A stretch of 64,000 nucleotides of DNA from CAWAND01 sp963807065. Its GTDB lineage: Bacteria > Chloroflexota > Anaerolineae > Anaerolineales > E44-bin32. Under the pieces are notes generated by a model. That model did no database searches. It saw nothing but the letters and a program-made list of their open reading frames with translations, and had not been told where the DNA came from. The stretch is taken from positions 1,240,001 through 1,304,000 of the forward strand of contig CAWDZQ010000003.1 in assembly GCA_963807065.1 (NCBI GenBank). Reading direction: 5' to 3'. The position numbers and the translations under genes were made by a program. Positions 57,093 to 64,000 of the stretch are shown here, piece after piece (the stretch's first letter is position 1; every line of letters starts with the position of its first letter).

Positions 57093-59036
57093 TTAGGGCG
57101 ATCCTCTGACCACAGCCAGGACGGCCCGGCCGCGCGTCACCCGATAGACGATCGGAAGCGTGCCTTGGAAACCGTCGCCAAGGACATCGATCTGACACAT
57201 CAGTGCGTAGTCGGGATGGGGCGCCGGGTTGTAATCTGGACGCATCACGAGATCGGGCCTGGCGAAATCCAAGGCCGATTGAAATGGTCCCCGCACATCG
57301 ACCACAGCACCTTGCGGAGCGTGAAGATTGAGGTACTCGACCGCTTCACGGTAGCTGGTGCACCACGGGTCAACCTGGTAACGCCCGAACGCGCCGGAGG
57401 TCGATCCAATCCAAATGTTGTAGTAGGAGTCTTCATACGGATGCAACCTGAAGATCCCTATCAGTCCGGGGACGAGGACAATCATCACCAGAACTGCCCG
57501 CCAGATTGGTCGCGCTAGCCGGGCCATAGAGAACTCGATCGCCCACGCTCCGACAACAAAGACCGGGGGGAGGATGAAAAGGACCTGTCGCAGGTTTCCA
57601 TAGAGCGAACTGTGCAGCACAATGGCGAGCACAATGGGAACGCCCAGCCAGAGCAGGCCCAGGGAGAGTTCAAGCCTGCTCACCCTGGAGCGAAACGCGT
57701 GCCAGAGCCCTGCGCCTAGGCCGATGAGGAAGAGAGGCAGGACCACCTCGGTGGTCTTCAATGCCAACAGGCGGGGGACATAATCCCAGGGTATCTGCGA
57801 GGAGAGAATGACTTCTCCCCCAAAAAGCACCTTATGGGGAGGGAAACTCGACATGACGCGGATGCTCTCCAAGTAGCCACCGATAGGATCTTGCCAAAGC
57901 CACGGCCAGGTCAGATAGCTGGCGACCAACGCCGACCCACCATACAGTATCAGCGGCAGCCACGCCCGGCGATGTAGCCGGCTGACAAGGTATGCCCCGA
58001 CAAGAACGCCAGCCAGTGGCGCCGCAACCCGAATGGAGTTGGCCAGACCCAGCAAGACACCAGCCACGATAAGTCCCGCCCATCCCTGCGGCAACCGGCG
58101 GTACACCTTGTGCCATACGCCTGGCATGGACCGTCGAAGGAAGAAGCCCGCAGCCCCAAGCCATCCGATGGTCAGTGGGATCTTCACCCAGGCGTAGATC
58201 AAATCGAGTTTGTCCATGTACAGAGATAGCGGGGTCTTGTAAGCATCGGTTGCCACCAAATCAAAGACCCTTTGAAGCGGGGCAATGGCATTGCCACTGT
58301 AGGCTTGAGAGAGCAGGCCATTTAAGATCGGCAGGAACAGGATGCCCATCAATGTCATGAGCGCTGAGAGGAGCAGGAGCACGAACGCGGACCAACGGAG
58401 AATCGCCTTGAGTGGTCTCGAACCGGCCCGGTCGTCATTGGAGCGGGGCTCGATCCCATCGCCCGCTTCGACATCACCACCAGAAGTCGCGCCCAGCCTC
58501 CAGGGCGGCCGCCAGCTCAACCGATCAATCGTGCACAAGCCGACCACGAACGACAGCAGAAAGTACACCATGAACGCGGTGTCCTTCTGATTGATGAAGC
58601 CGTGGCCAAGCAAGACGGGTTGCGTTCCAAACAGCGCCGCAGCAAGTGCCGACGCACGCCACGAAGCGTACCTACGGCAGAGAACATACAGAGCGCCGAT
58701 TCCTATGACAAAGACGAAGAAATTCGCGAGGTGGCGGCCGTCGGTTGCTGTCCAGCTGGGATGAACTGTCGTGGCGACCTCGCCGAAGACCAATGCGAAG
58801 GCAAGATGGAACGGCCCATGGAGCTCATCGAACGAGGGGCCGACAGTCACGGGATTCCCCAGATACGACCTGAGCGTGTTGGCAGCGTATTCGAAATTGC
58901 TGAATTCGTCCGTCCCCTGGCCGAAATCCTGAACAAAGATACATCCCAACACAAACGCCAACCCTAGAACAGCGGACAGCAACATCCACTCCCGCTTGGT
59001 CACGCGCGTGTTCCCTTCGCCCACATCTCCGAACAT
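57093..59036 (-). CDS. GT39-like membrane glycosyltransferase
   Basis: 647 residues from ATG 59036 (MFGDVGEGNT) with GAGG at 7 bases; 16 more codons are open upstream. Typical GT-C layout: helix 1, then QDFGQGTDEFSNFEYAANTL with the catalytic DE pair, HGPFHLAFALVFGE, and GHGFINQKDTAFMVYFLLSF, the conserved N-x-K-D block of PMT-like enzymes. At ~185-210 a charged cytoplasmic loop is inserted. The C-terminal part ends in a soluble segment (AVEYLNLHAPQGAVVDVRGP). It would use a polyprenyl-phosphate sugar to glycosylate a lipid-linked glycan or protein on the outer face. Target unknown. Confidence 0.82.
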   Translation of the reverse strand: MFGDVGEGNTRVTKREWMLLSAVLGLAFVLGCIFVQDFGQGTDEFSNFEYAANTLRSYLGNPVTVGPSFDELHGPFHLAFALVFGEVATTVHPSWTATDGRHLANFFVFVIGIGALYVLCRRYASWRASALAAALFGTQPVLLGHGFINQKDTAFMVYFLLSFVVGLCTIDRLSWRPPWRLGATSGGDVEAGDGIEPRSNDDRAGSRPLKAILRWSAFVLLLLSALMTLMGILFLPILNGLLSQAYSGNAIAPLQRVFDLVATDAYKTPLSLYMDKLDLIYAWVKIPLTIGWLGAAGFFLRRSMPGVWHKVYRRLPQGWAGLIVAGVLLGLANSIRVAAPLAGVLVGAYLVSRLHRRAWLPLILYGGSALVASYLTWPWLWQDPIGGYLESIRVMSSFPPHKVLFGGEVILSSQIPWDYVPRLLALKTTEVVLPLFLIGLGAGLWHAFRSRVSRLELSLGLLWLGVPIVLAIVLHSSLYGNLRQVLFILPPVFVVGAWAIEFSMARLARPIWRAVLVMIVLVPGLIGIFRLHPYEDSYYNIWIGSTSGAFGRYQVDPWCTSYREAVEYLNLHAPQGAVVDVRGPFQSALDFARPDLVMRPDYNPAPHPDYALMCQIDVLGDGFQGTLPIVYRVTRGRAVLAVVRGSP

Positions 59037-59432
59037 CCGGATCCTCAACTCCTGATCATCCACACCGATCGACGCCCTCGACACCAGACAAACTTGGAGA
59101 CCTATGGTGAGGTAGTCGAGAAGCGTGACTGCGCGCCTTACGCAATGGCAGACCTGCTAATGTCCGATCCGAAGACTCGAATCTCCGCATCTGTGCAGTG
59201 GTGAAATTGTATGTCGCATGGAACTTGGTCTGGTCAAGGGAGACCATGACATTCGCTCCCTATCCAAGAGATGCGCGTGCGGGACAGACCTGCCCATGGC
59301 GGGCAAAAAGCAATTGCCGCAAGCCACACCGCACCGGCGGTTCCAGCATCGGAGAGTCCCACGCCAGAGGGAGCTGCCGCCCATCGCTTCCCAAGTCGCA
59401 CGAGGCCGGCCCATCATCTCTTCTGTGTTGGA
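59037..59432. other. Intergenic region without recognised gene
   Basis: About 400 bp between two minus-strand membrane protein genes. No coding remnant, hairpin or RNA gene seen. Confidence 0.35.
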
Positions 59433-61313
59433 TCATCTCGTGGCCCCCATAGGATCAACTTGTTCGATGAGATATCGAAAGAGGAAACCGTGAGGATATG
59501 GAGGTTCCCCCAGCTCCTGAGTCGTCTTGAACATCACCGTGGAGCCCCCGACTTCCAATGGGCTCGACCTTCTCGTGAGTTGCCCGTCCTGGGTCTCAAT
59601 CAGGATCGTGTGGGAGGCATCGACCTCTCGGAAGGTGTCGGTTGGGGCGAACACCGTTGACGCGTCGAGTTCCAGTTTGCCATTTTCCGCCACGATACCG
59701 TCTTGCCACGACTCGGTCAGGCGGTAGACCCACACGGGGTCGTGCCACGCCTCCGGAAAGTCGTAGATTTGGCTCAACACGATTGGGAGATTCCAATAGT
59801 TGGCCGCAATTTGCCGCGTATCGATCAACCCCTGCGGTTCGACGATGATCGAATCGCCCTCTGAAACATCTGGAATCTGACGGACAAGCGCTGACCAAAA
59901 TTGGCGCTGATAAGTCCAGGCCAGCCGATAATCACGCTGGATGACAAAGCCGTACCCGGCCAACAAGCCCAGCCAGGCAGCCAGCAACAGGGTGACTGTG
60001 CGCCGCCGGCCGACGGCATTGGCCACTTGCAGAAGGATCAAGACCAGGCTGCCTACGAAGACGGCAGCCCCAAGGACTCCGGCGCTGTGAACGCGCGTGT
60101 CCCGTCCTGTGATGGCGTAGGCGCGCACCGTAAAGGTGAGCGGATACGCCAGGACGAGCATGGCTGCCCCGGCGAATGCCGACCGAACCAAAGAAGACGT
60201 TTCGCTGGGGAGATCGGCCAAGGCTTCCGGAAGGGCATGGCGCCACCCGGTCCAACGCCTGATTCGGGCGATGGATTCAGAGAGCCGCTCGCGGTTCAAT
60301 GCCGACTCCCCCAAGTCGACAGCGCTCAACAACCAGGCGAATCCAACAATGCACAACACCGAGACTATCACCACCTCGAGATCCAAGTTCCGAAGGGTCT
60401 GAACACAGCGTAGGAGGTACGTTCCGAGGCTGACCATGGGACCTTCGACCATGTGTGCCACGGGAATGACGATGGCGTCCTTCAGCCCCAACCCGCCAAT
60501 TCTGTCGTCCCCAACGGATAAGCGCCAAACGGCGAAGAGCGCCAGTATTCCACCCACAATCGCCAGATGATTGACGATGTCTCTTCGGCGTTGGCGGAGG
60601 CTAACTCCAGTGAGGAAGGGCAGAGCGAAGAGTACAGGATAGATCGTCTCATACGTGAGCAGGATGAGGGGTGCAAGCAAGTAGCAGAGCCACTTCTGGT
60701 TGGACATGTACGCGTGGGCAGCGACCAGGAAGATCGTGATGGCAGGGTGAAGCCCAAGCGCGAGGGTGAGAAAGGTCTGCGTTGTATCTGCAGAATACAG
60801 GACATAGGCTATCCCTGCGACAAGACCCAGGCGCCAGCTGTGGATTCGCCGCATCAGTAGAAAGAAGAGACAGATGTTCAATGCCTCAATGAAGTATCCA
60901 ATCAGATAGAGGGCATGTAGGCCGCCCAATCGCCATCCAATATTCGTCAGCAGATAGATGAAGGTGTAGTGGATGGGATGGCCCCCGCCATGCAGTTGAA
61001 GGATGCGATTCAAATCAAAGGCATACCCTATTGCCTGGTTGATCGTCATTGCGGCTGCCGTGGGCAGGTGGGTCAGATCGTCCTCATAAAACCCGAACCC
61101 CCAGCTGTGCCAGTAGCGGACAACCCAAAGCAATCCTACGAGGAACGGGAAGGGCCAATATCGGCTCCAAAGTTTCCTATCCACTGGCAACTCCCATCGG
61201 GTGGACCCCACCCAGGCTTCCCCATCGGGTGGGCGGAACACAAACAAGCGCACCGGTCCCTTTGTGCTTCGCCCGATCCAGACCTTCTCGCACCCTACCA
61301 CCCTCATTTCCAT
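59433..61313 (-). CDS. Large membrane protein, probable GT-C glycosyltransferase
   Basis: About 626 residues from ATG 61313 (MEMRVVGCEK); the frame extends up to 56 codons further upstream and would overlap the small gene before it. About 11 hydrophobic helices. The first outer loop, WGFGFYEDDLTHLPTAAAM, has an acidic triplet where GT-C enzymes keep the catalytic residue. GGGHPIHYTFIYLLTNIGW is reminiscent of the second conserved block of GT39-like proteins, and LLTYETIYPVLFALP follows. A ~130-residue soluble C-terminus ends the protein. Family assignment rests on topology and the EDD loop only. Confidence 0.65.
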   Translation of the reverse strand: MEMRVVGCEKVWIGRSTKGPVRLFVFRPPDGEAWVGSTRWELPVDRKLWSRYWPFPFLVGLLWVVRYWHSWGFGFYEDDLTHLPTAAAMTINQAIGYAFDLNRILQLHGGGHPIHYTFIYLLTNIGWRLGGLHALYLIGYFIEALNICLFFLLMRRIHSWRLGLVAGIAYVLYSADTTQTFLTLALGLHPAITIFLVAAHAYMSNQKWLCYLLAPLILLTYETIYPVLFALPFLTGVSLRQRRRDIVNHLAIVGGILALFAVWRLSVGDDRIGGLGLKDAIVIPVAHMVEGPMVSLGTYLLRCVQTLRNLDLEVVIVSVLCIVGFAWLLSAVDLGESALNRERLSESIARIRRWTGWRHALPEALADLPSETSSLVRSAFAGAAMLVLAYPLTFTVRAYAITGRDTRVHSAGVLGAAVFVGSLVLILLQVANAVGRRRTVTLLLAAWLGLLAGYGFVIQRDYRLAWTYQRQFWSALVRQIPDVSEGDSIIVEPQGLIDTRQIAANYWNLPIVLSQIYDFPEAWHDPVWVYRLTESWQDGIVAENGKLELDASTVFAPTDTFREVDASHTILIETQDGQLTRRSSPLEVGGSTVMFKTTQELGEPPYPHGFLFRYLIEQVDPMGATR

Positions 61314-61357
61314 CGCCAGTGGGCCTGGCGGCTGCCGCTGACACGCCTCATCACATG

Positions 61358-61537
61358 CTAGCCGCTCGAACGACCCACGGGCGGAAGCCATTGCGGGAAG
61401 ATCACCCTGGCAAGTTGATAGCCAAAGTAGAGTGTGTAAAGCAGTTGGCCCTTCGCGTACCAGGCTGTGAAGGCGGCACACGCCACGAGCACCAATGCGG
61501 TCTCGGCCCGCCGGTTACGATCCGGGTTTGGTGACAT
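61358..61537 (-). CDS. Small single-helix membrane protein
   Basis: 59 residues from ATG 61537 (MSPNPDRNRRAETALVLVAC) with GAGG six bases upstream. One membrane helix (~residues 11-30) follows a positively charged N-terminus; the rest (GQLLYTLYFGYQLARVIFPQ) is amphipathic. The start lies 22 bases inside the end of the large GT39-like gene before it, so translation is coupled. It may be a partner subunit of the neighbouring GT-C enzymes. No family recognised. Confidence 0.6.
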   Translation of the reverse strand: MSPNPDRNRRAETALVLVACAAFTAWYAKGQLLYTLYFGYQLARVIFPQWLPPVGRSSG

Positions 61538-63467
61538 ACACACCTCGCGCTCGCTGGCGCAAACCTGATCCTGGCGTTTCACTGCAGCGTTGGAGCAGAG
61601 CAATCTTGGCATCCGGCGTATGCTCGGGCGCGACGAAAAGGTAGCGCGACCCGCTGAGCTCCATCTGGTTCACGACCTCTTGACAGGTATCGGTGGCGTC
61701 AAATGGCACATAGACGATGCGTTGGGAGAAGTCGGCCCGATACAGCGGATAGATGAACCCGTTGGAGCCGACGTTGTATCCCAGCAAGGCATCCTTGGGT
61801 ACGTACACGATGGCGTTTTCGTACTCCGCCGGCATGTTGATTTTCAGGGTCGCCGATTGGCAATTCCACACGGATCGCTCGAGCATTTGTTGAAACTGAC
61901 CCGGCCGAACGATGTTGTAGTTCAACATCATGACGAAATTGAGCCCAATCGTCAGGAGCATGAGAACTTCAGCTGCGCGGGCGAGCCAGCCGCCAGCGTC
62001 TTGTATCTCGTCAAACCATGCAGCAAAAGCCAGGCTGAACAACGCCGGAAACCAGATCACATACCGCATGTTCCAGGGGCTGGGCCGATCCGAAAGGAAA
62101 ATAAACACCAGGCCCAACCCAAAGGTGGCAGCCAGCCAGCGGATGCGACGACGGCGAACAATCCCCCACAGCAAAGCCGGCAGCCCTATGCCGTAGGCAA
62201 ACCACCCCCAGCCGGTCGTGTTTGGCAAATCGGGCGTGATGGGCTGCTGGGAATCGCCGAATTTGTCGACCAGGCTCTGGAAGTTGGCTTCGAGCCGGTC
62301 CAGATTTACGCGCGCCGTCCGGTCGCCTTCGGGAAGTACGCTGGCATTCCCAACGGCCACTCCATAAGGATAGAAAGGGTTCCCTGTGAGGACCCAATTC
62401 CGCACATTCCAATAGCCGCCGAGGAACAGGCCGGAGGCGAAGATGACCATAAGGAAGATCCGGCTCCCCATCCCTGGCGACAGGAGCTCGGCCCAGGCAG
62501 AACGAAGCCTCCGCCACCAAACCCACAAACCGCCCTGCCACAGCGCCCCCAGCAGGCCGAAAGCAAGCAAGGCAAGACATAGATGGAGCATGTAGGCCTT
62601 GGTCCCAAAAGCATACAGCACCACCACACCCAGCAGGAGCAGCTGGCCGAGTGGGTTGTCGCCATCCGCATCCGGGTCCTGATTGAGAAGCCCAGCGATG
62701 AGGGCCAGACAGGTCAAGAAATAAGCCGCCATGTGGGGGTCGTTTTTGGTGCCCGTGGTGGCCAACAGCAAAGCCGGCGTGGAGGCATAGGTCAGGCTGG
62801 CCAACCAGGACGCCGTACGCGATGCCCCGAGTTCACGTGCCAGGGCATACACCGCCAGCAGCGCCAGCCCATAGGCAGGAAGGCCAGCCGCCTCGACCAC
62901 CAGATCGTGGTGGATGAAGACGGTGAACCATGTGGCCAGGGTCTCGTAGTTGGCGGGGGTGTAGATGCGAATGACTGGTGCCTCAAAGAGCTCGATCCGG
63001 CCCGCTTGCGTCCAGTGGGCTACATTCGTCAGATGATAGGTCAGCGAGTCCCATACAAAAGGCGGCAGCACCACGATCAGAAAGGCAAAACGAATCAGGC
63101 TGAACACCACAAAAGCCAGCGTCACCCATCGGAGCCAGGTGGGCAGGTCTGCCCACCATACGCGGAGCGCACTGAACATCTGATCGATTTCCGCAGGGAG
63201 ATTCATCAACAGTTTGCGTGAGGCCGGGACGGCTGCCAAGAGCCCCAACCCTGCCAGGGCTATCCCAGCCAGGGGAAGGGGCCGGAGAAGGCCCGCCAAA
63301 CCGGGAACAAGCACGTATAGGGTGGTGACGAAGACCCAGGTGAAAGCATAGCCGGCGGCGTCCAGCGCCGGACGACGCGCGCGCAAGGGCTGATGGACGA
63401 CGTAGGCTGCCACACTCACAAAGAGCGCGCTGATGGCCCAGCTGAGCAACCCGATCCAGAGATTCAT
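61515..63467 (-). CDS. Multi-pass GT-C-like membrane glycosyltransferase
   Basis: 650 residues, ~12 helices. VLPPFVWDSLTYHLTNVAHW then RIYTPANYETLATWFTVFIH and ATTGTKNDPHMAAYFLTCLA are the outer loops with conserved acidic residues; the same arrangement occurs at 53.2 kb and in the pseudogene at 48.1 kb. A membrane region with GTKAYMLHLCLALLAFGLLG follows, and the last ~150 residues form a soluble domain (AIVYVPKDALLGYNVGSNGF). Likely uses a lipid-phosphate sugar as donor on the outside of the cell. The gene starts 31 bp after the flippase-like gene at the right edge. Confidence 0.78.
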   Translation of the reverse strand: MNLWIGLLSWAISALFVSVAAYVVHQPLRARRPALDAAGYAFTWVFVTTLYVLVPGLAGLLRPLPLAGIALAGLGLLAAVPASRKLLMNLPAEIDQMFSALRVWWADLPTWLRWVTLAFVVFSLIRFAFLIVVLPPFVWDSLTYHLTNVAHWTQAGRIELFEAPVIRIYTPANYETLATWFTVFIHHDLVVEAAGLPAYGLALLAVYALARELGASRTASWLASLTYASTPALLLATTGTKNDPHMAAYFLTCLALIAGLLNQDPDADGDNPLGQLLLLGVVVLYAFGTKAYMLHLCLALLAFGLLGALWQGGLWVWWRRLRSAWAELLSPGMGSRIFLMVIFASGLFLGGYWNVRNWVLTGNPFYPYGVAVGNASVLPEGDRTARVNLDRLEANFQSLVDKFGDSQQPITPDLPNTTGWGWFAYGIGLPALLWGIVRRRRIRWLAATFGLGLVFIFLSDRPSPWNMRYVIWFPALFSLAFAAWFDEIQDAGGWLARAAEVLMLLTIGLNFVMMLNYNIVRPGQFQQMLERSVWNCQSATLKINMPAEYENAIVYVPKDALLGYNVGSNGFIYPLYRADFSQRIVYVPFDATDTCQEVVNQMELSGSRYLFVAPEHTPDAKIALLQRCSETPGSGLRQRARGVYVTKPGS

Positions 63468-63498
63468 GCCGATAACTCACCCCGGCGCACGAAGGCCC

Positions 63499-64000
63499 TC
63501 ATTTTGCGGACGTTAGTTCGTCTGCCGGCTCGTTCCGCTGTGAATCGGATCCTGGCGTCGTTTGTTCATCGGTGGGGTGACCGAGCACACGGCTGATGAC
63601 AACCAGGCTTCCGGCGATGGCCGCCTCCATCACCATAGATGACAACCGGAAGAGCGAAGCACTCACCACGGCAGCCTGTACAGGAACGTAGGGACTCAGC
63701 AAGAACGTGAAGGCCCCCTCCCGGATGCCGATCCCGCCCGGCACAAACGCCGCCAGCTGGCCCACCAGCCGTCCCACGAGGTAGCCCGAGATCACCAGGT
63801 AGGTCAATTCGGGCCGATCTGCCATGGCCGGATAGACGGCGCGAAGCATCCAGTAAACCGCCGCGCCTTGGGCCAAGTTGACGATTGCGAACTGGAACCA
63901 GAGCAACGTCTTCCGTCCGAAAGACAGCGGTCTCCAGATGACCTTGAGGCGATCGAGACGCATCCAGGCCGGCGCATGGACGATGAGCAGGTCGGCACCA
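63499..64000 (-). CDS. Flippase-like / lysylphosphatidylglycerol synthase TM-region protein, C-terminal part (continues beyond window)
   Basis: The frame is open to the right edge, giving ~166 residues. GQLAAFVPGGIGIREGAFTF holds the PGGIG-x-REG motif of the LPG_synthase_TM/UPF0104 family (PF03706). Several membrane helices precede and follow it, and the last ~25 residues are hydrophilic. Homologues sit in polyprenyl-glycan loci and are suspected of handling lipid-linked intermediates. First visible gene of the long minus-strand run of GT-C genes, so related work on a lipid-linked sugar is likely. Only the C-terminal half is visible. Confidence 0.85.
   Translation of the reverse strand, partial: GADLLIVHAPAWMRLDRLKVIWRPLSFGRKTLLWFQFAIVNLAQGAAVYWMLRAVYPAMADRPELTYLVISGYLVGRLVGQLAAFVPGGIGIREGAFTFLLSPYVPVQAAVVSASLFRLSSMVMEAAIAGSLVVISRVLGHPTDEQTTPGSDSQRNEPADELTSAK

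Noticed and set aside
61590..62582. 330-codon open frame opposite the GT-C gene at 61.5-63.5 kb
   Set aside because: Low-complexity charged sequence without hydrophobic core; explained by the membrane protein on the other strand.
1..64000. tRNA, rRNA, CRISPR array or transposase
   Set aside because: No cloverleaf with a T-loop consensus, no regularly spaced repeats and no transposase-like protein were found by reading; a covariance-model scan would be needed to exclude a small RNA.

Overview
The window reads as one cell-surface polysaccharide / glycoconjugate locus of a moderately GC-rich bacterium. I favour Chloroflexota (Anaerolineae/Caldilineae-like), at moderate confidence. The reasons are several secreted proteins with a short YLP(L/C) motif near one end, which I associate with that phylum, secreted proteases and a lipoprotein mixed among glycosyltransferases, and large numbers of GT-C membrane glycosyltransferases. 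There is no 16S or other taxonomic marker, and I saw no tRNA, rRNA, CRISPR array or insertion sequence.

Layout. 0-2.7 kb: the end of a GT4 glycosyltransferase and two sugar-methyltransferase-like genes (CmcI and TylF types). 3-11 kb, minus strand: a repeat-domain secreted protein with a lipoprotein, a remnant of a LuxR-type DNA-binding domain, a secreted metzincin protease, and an operon of GT2, GH26-like glycosidase and GT4. 11.6-13.7 kb, plus: a Wzm/Wzt-type polysaccharide ABC exporter. 13.8-19.1 kb, minus: GT2, a secreted metallophosphoesterase, an M4 thermolysin-like protease with a frameshift near its end, and a lipoprotein. 19.7-23.1 kb, plus: rfbCBAD, the complete dTDP-L-rhamnose pathway. 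23.2-29.6 kb, plus: a small membrane protein, acyl carrier protein, fatty acyl-AMP ligase, SGNH-like membrane protein, MBOAT acyltransferase (broken by an in-frame TGA) and a sulfotransferase. 29.8-38.1 kb, plus: methyltransferases and glycosyltransferases, including a methyltransferase/coiled-coil/methyltransferase protein and a tandem GT4-GT4 protein. 38.8-44.8 kb, minus: a DUF115-GT2 fusion, two GT4s and a flippase. 45.4-53.1 kb, plus: a GT2, GT-C enzymes and a sulfatase-like membrane protein, several of them broken. 53.2-64 kb, minus: four large GT-C-like membrane proteins, a fused ATP sulfurylase/APS kinase, a small membrane protein, and the start of a flippase-like (LPG synthase TM) protein at the edge.

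How it fits together (inference). The rfb genes supply dTDP-rhamnose. The GT2/GT4 enzymes build a glycan inside the cell. Wzm/Wzt and the flippase offer two export routes. Lipid-phosphate-sugar-dependent GT-C enzymes extend or branch it outside. Decorations come from methyltransferases, PAPS-dependent sulfation and an export-type acylation cassette built like the dlt system (ligase, carrier, MBOAT, SGNH protein).

A striking property of the window is the number of single-base lesions. At least eight frameshifts and two in-frame stops split otherwise complete genes, next to real gene remnants. Restoring the frames recovers a zinc-ribbon N-terminus, a DUF115 N-terminus, a GT4 N-terminus and a C-terminal YLPL tail that the raw frames hide. 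I cannot tell from sequence alone how many of these are biological and how many are consensus errors.
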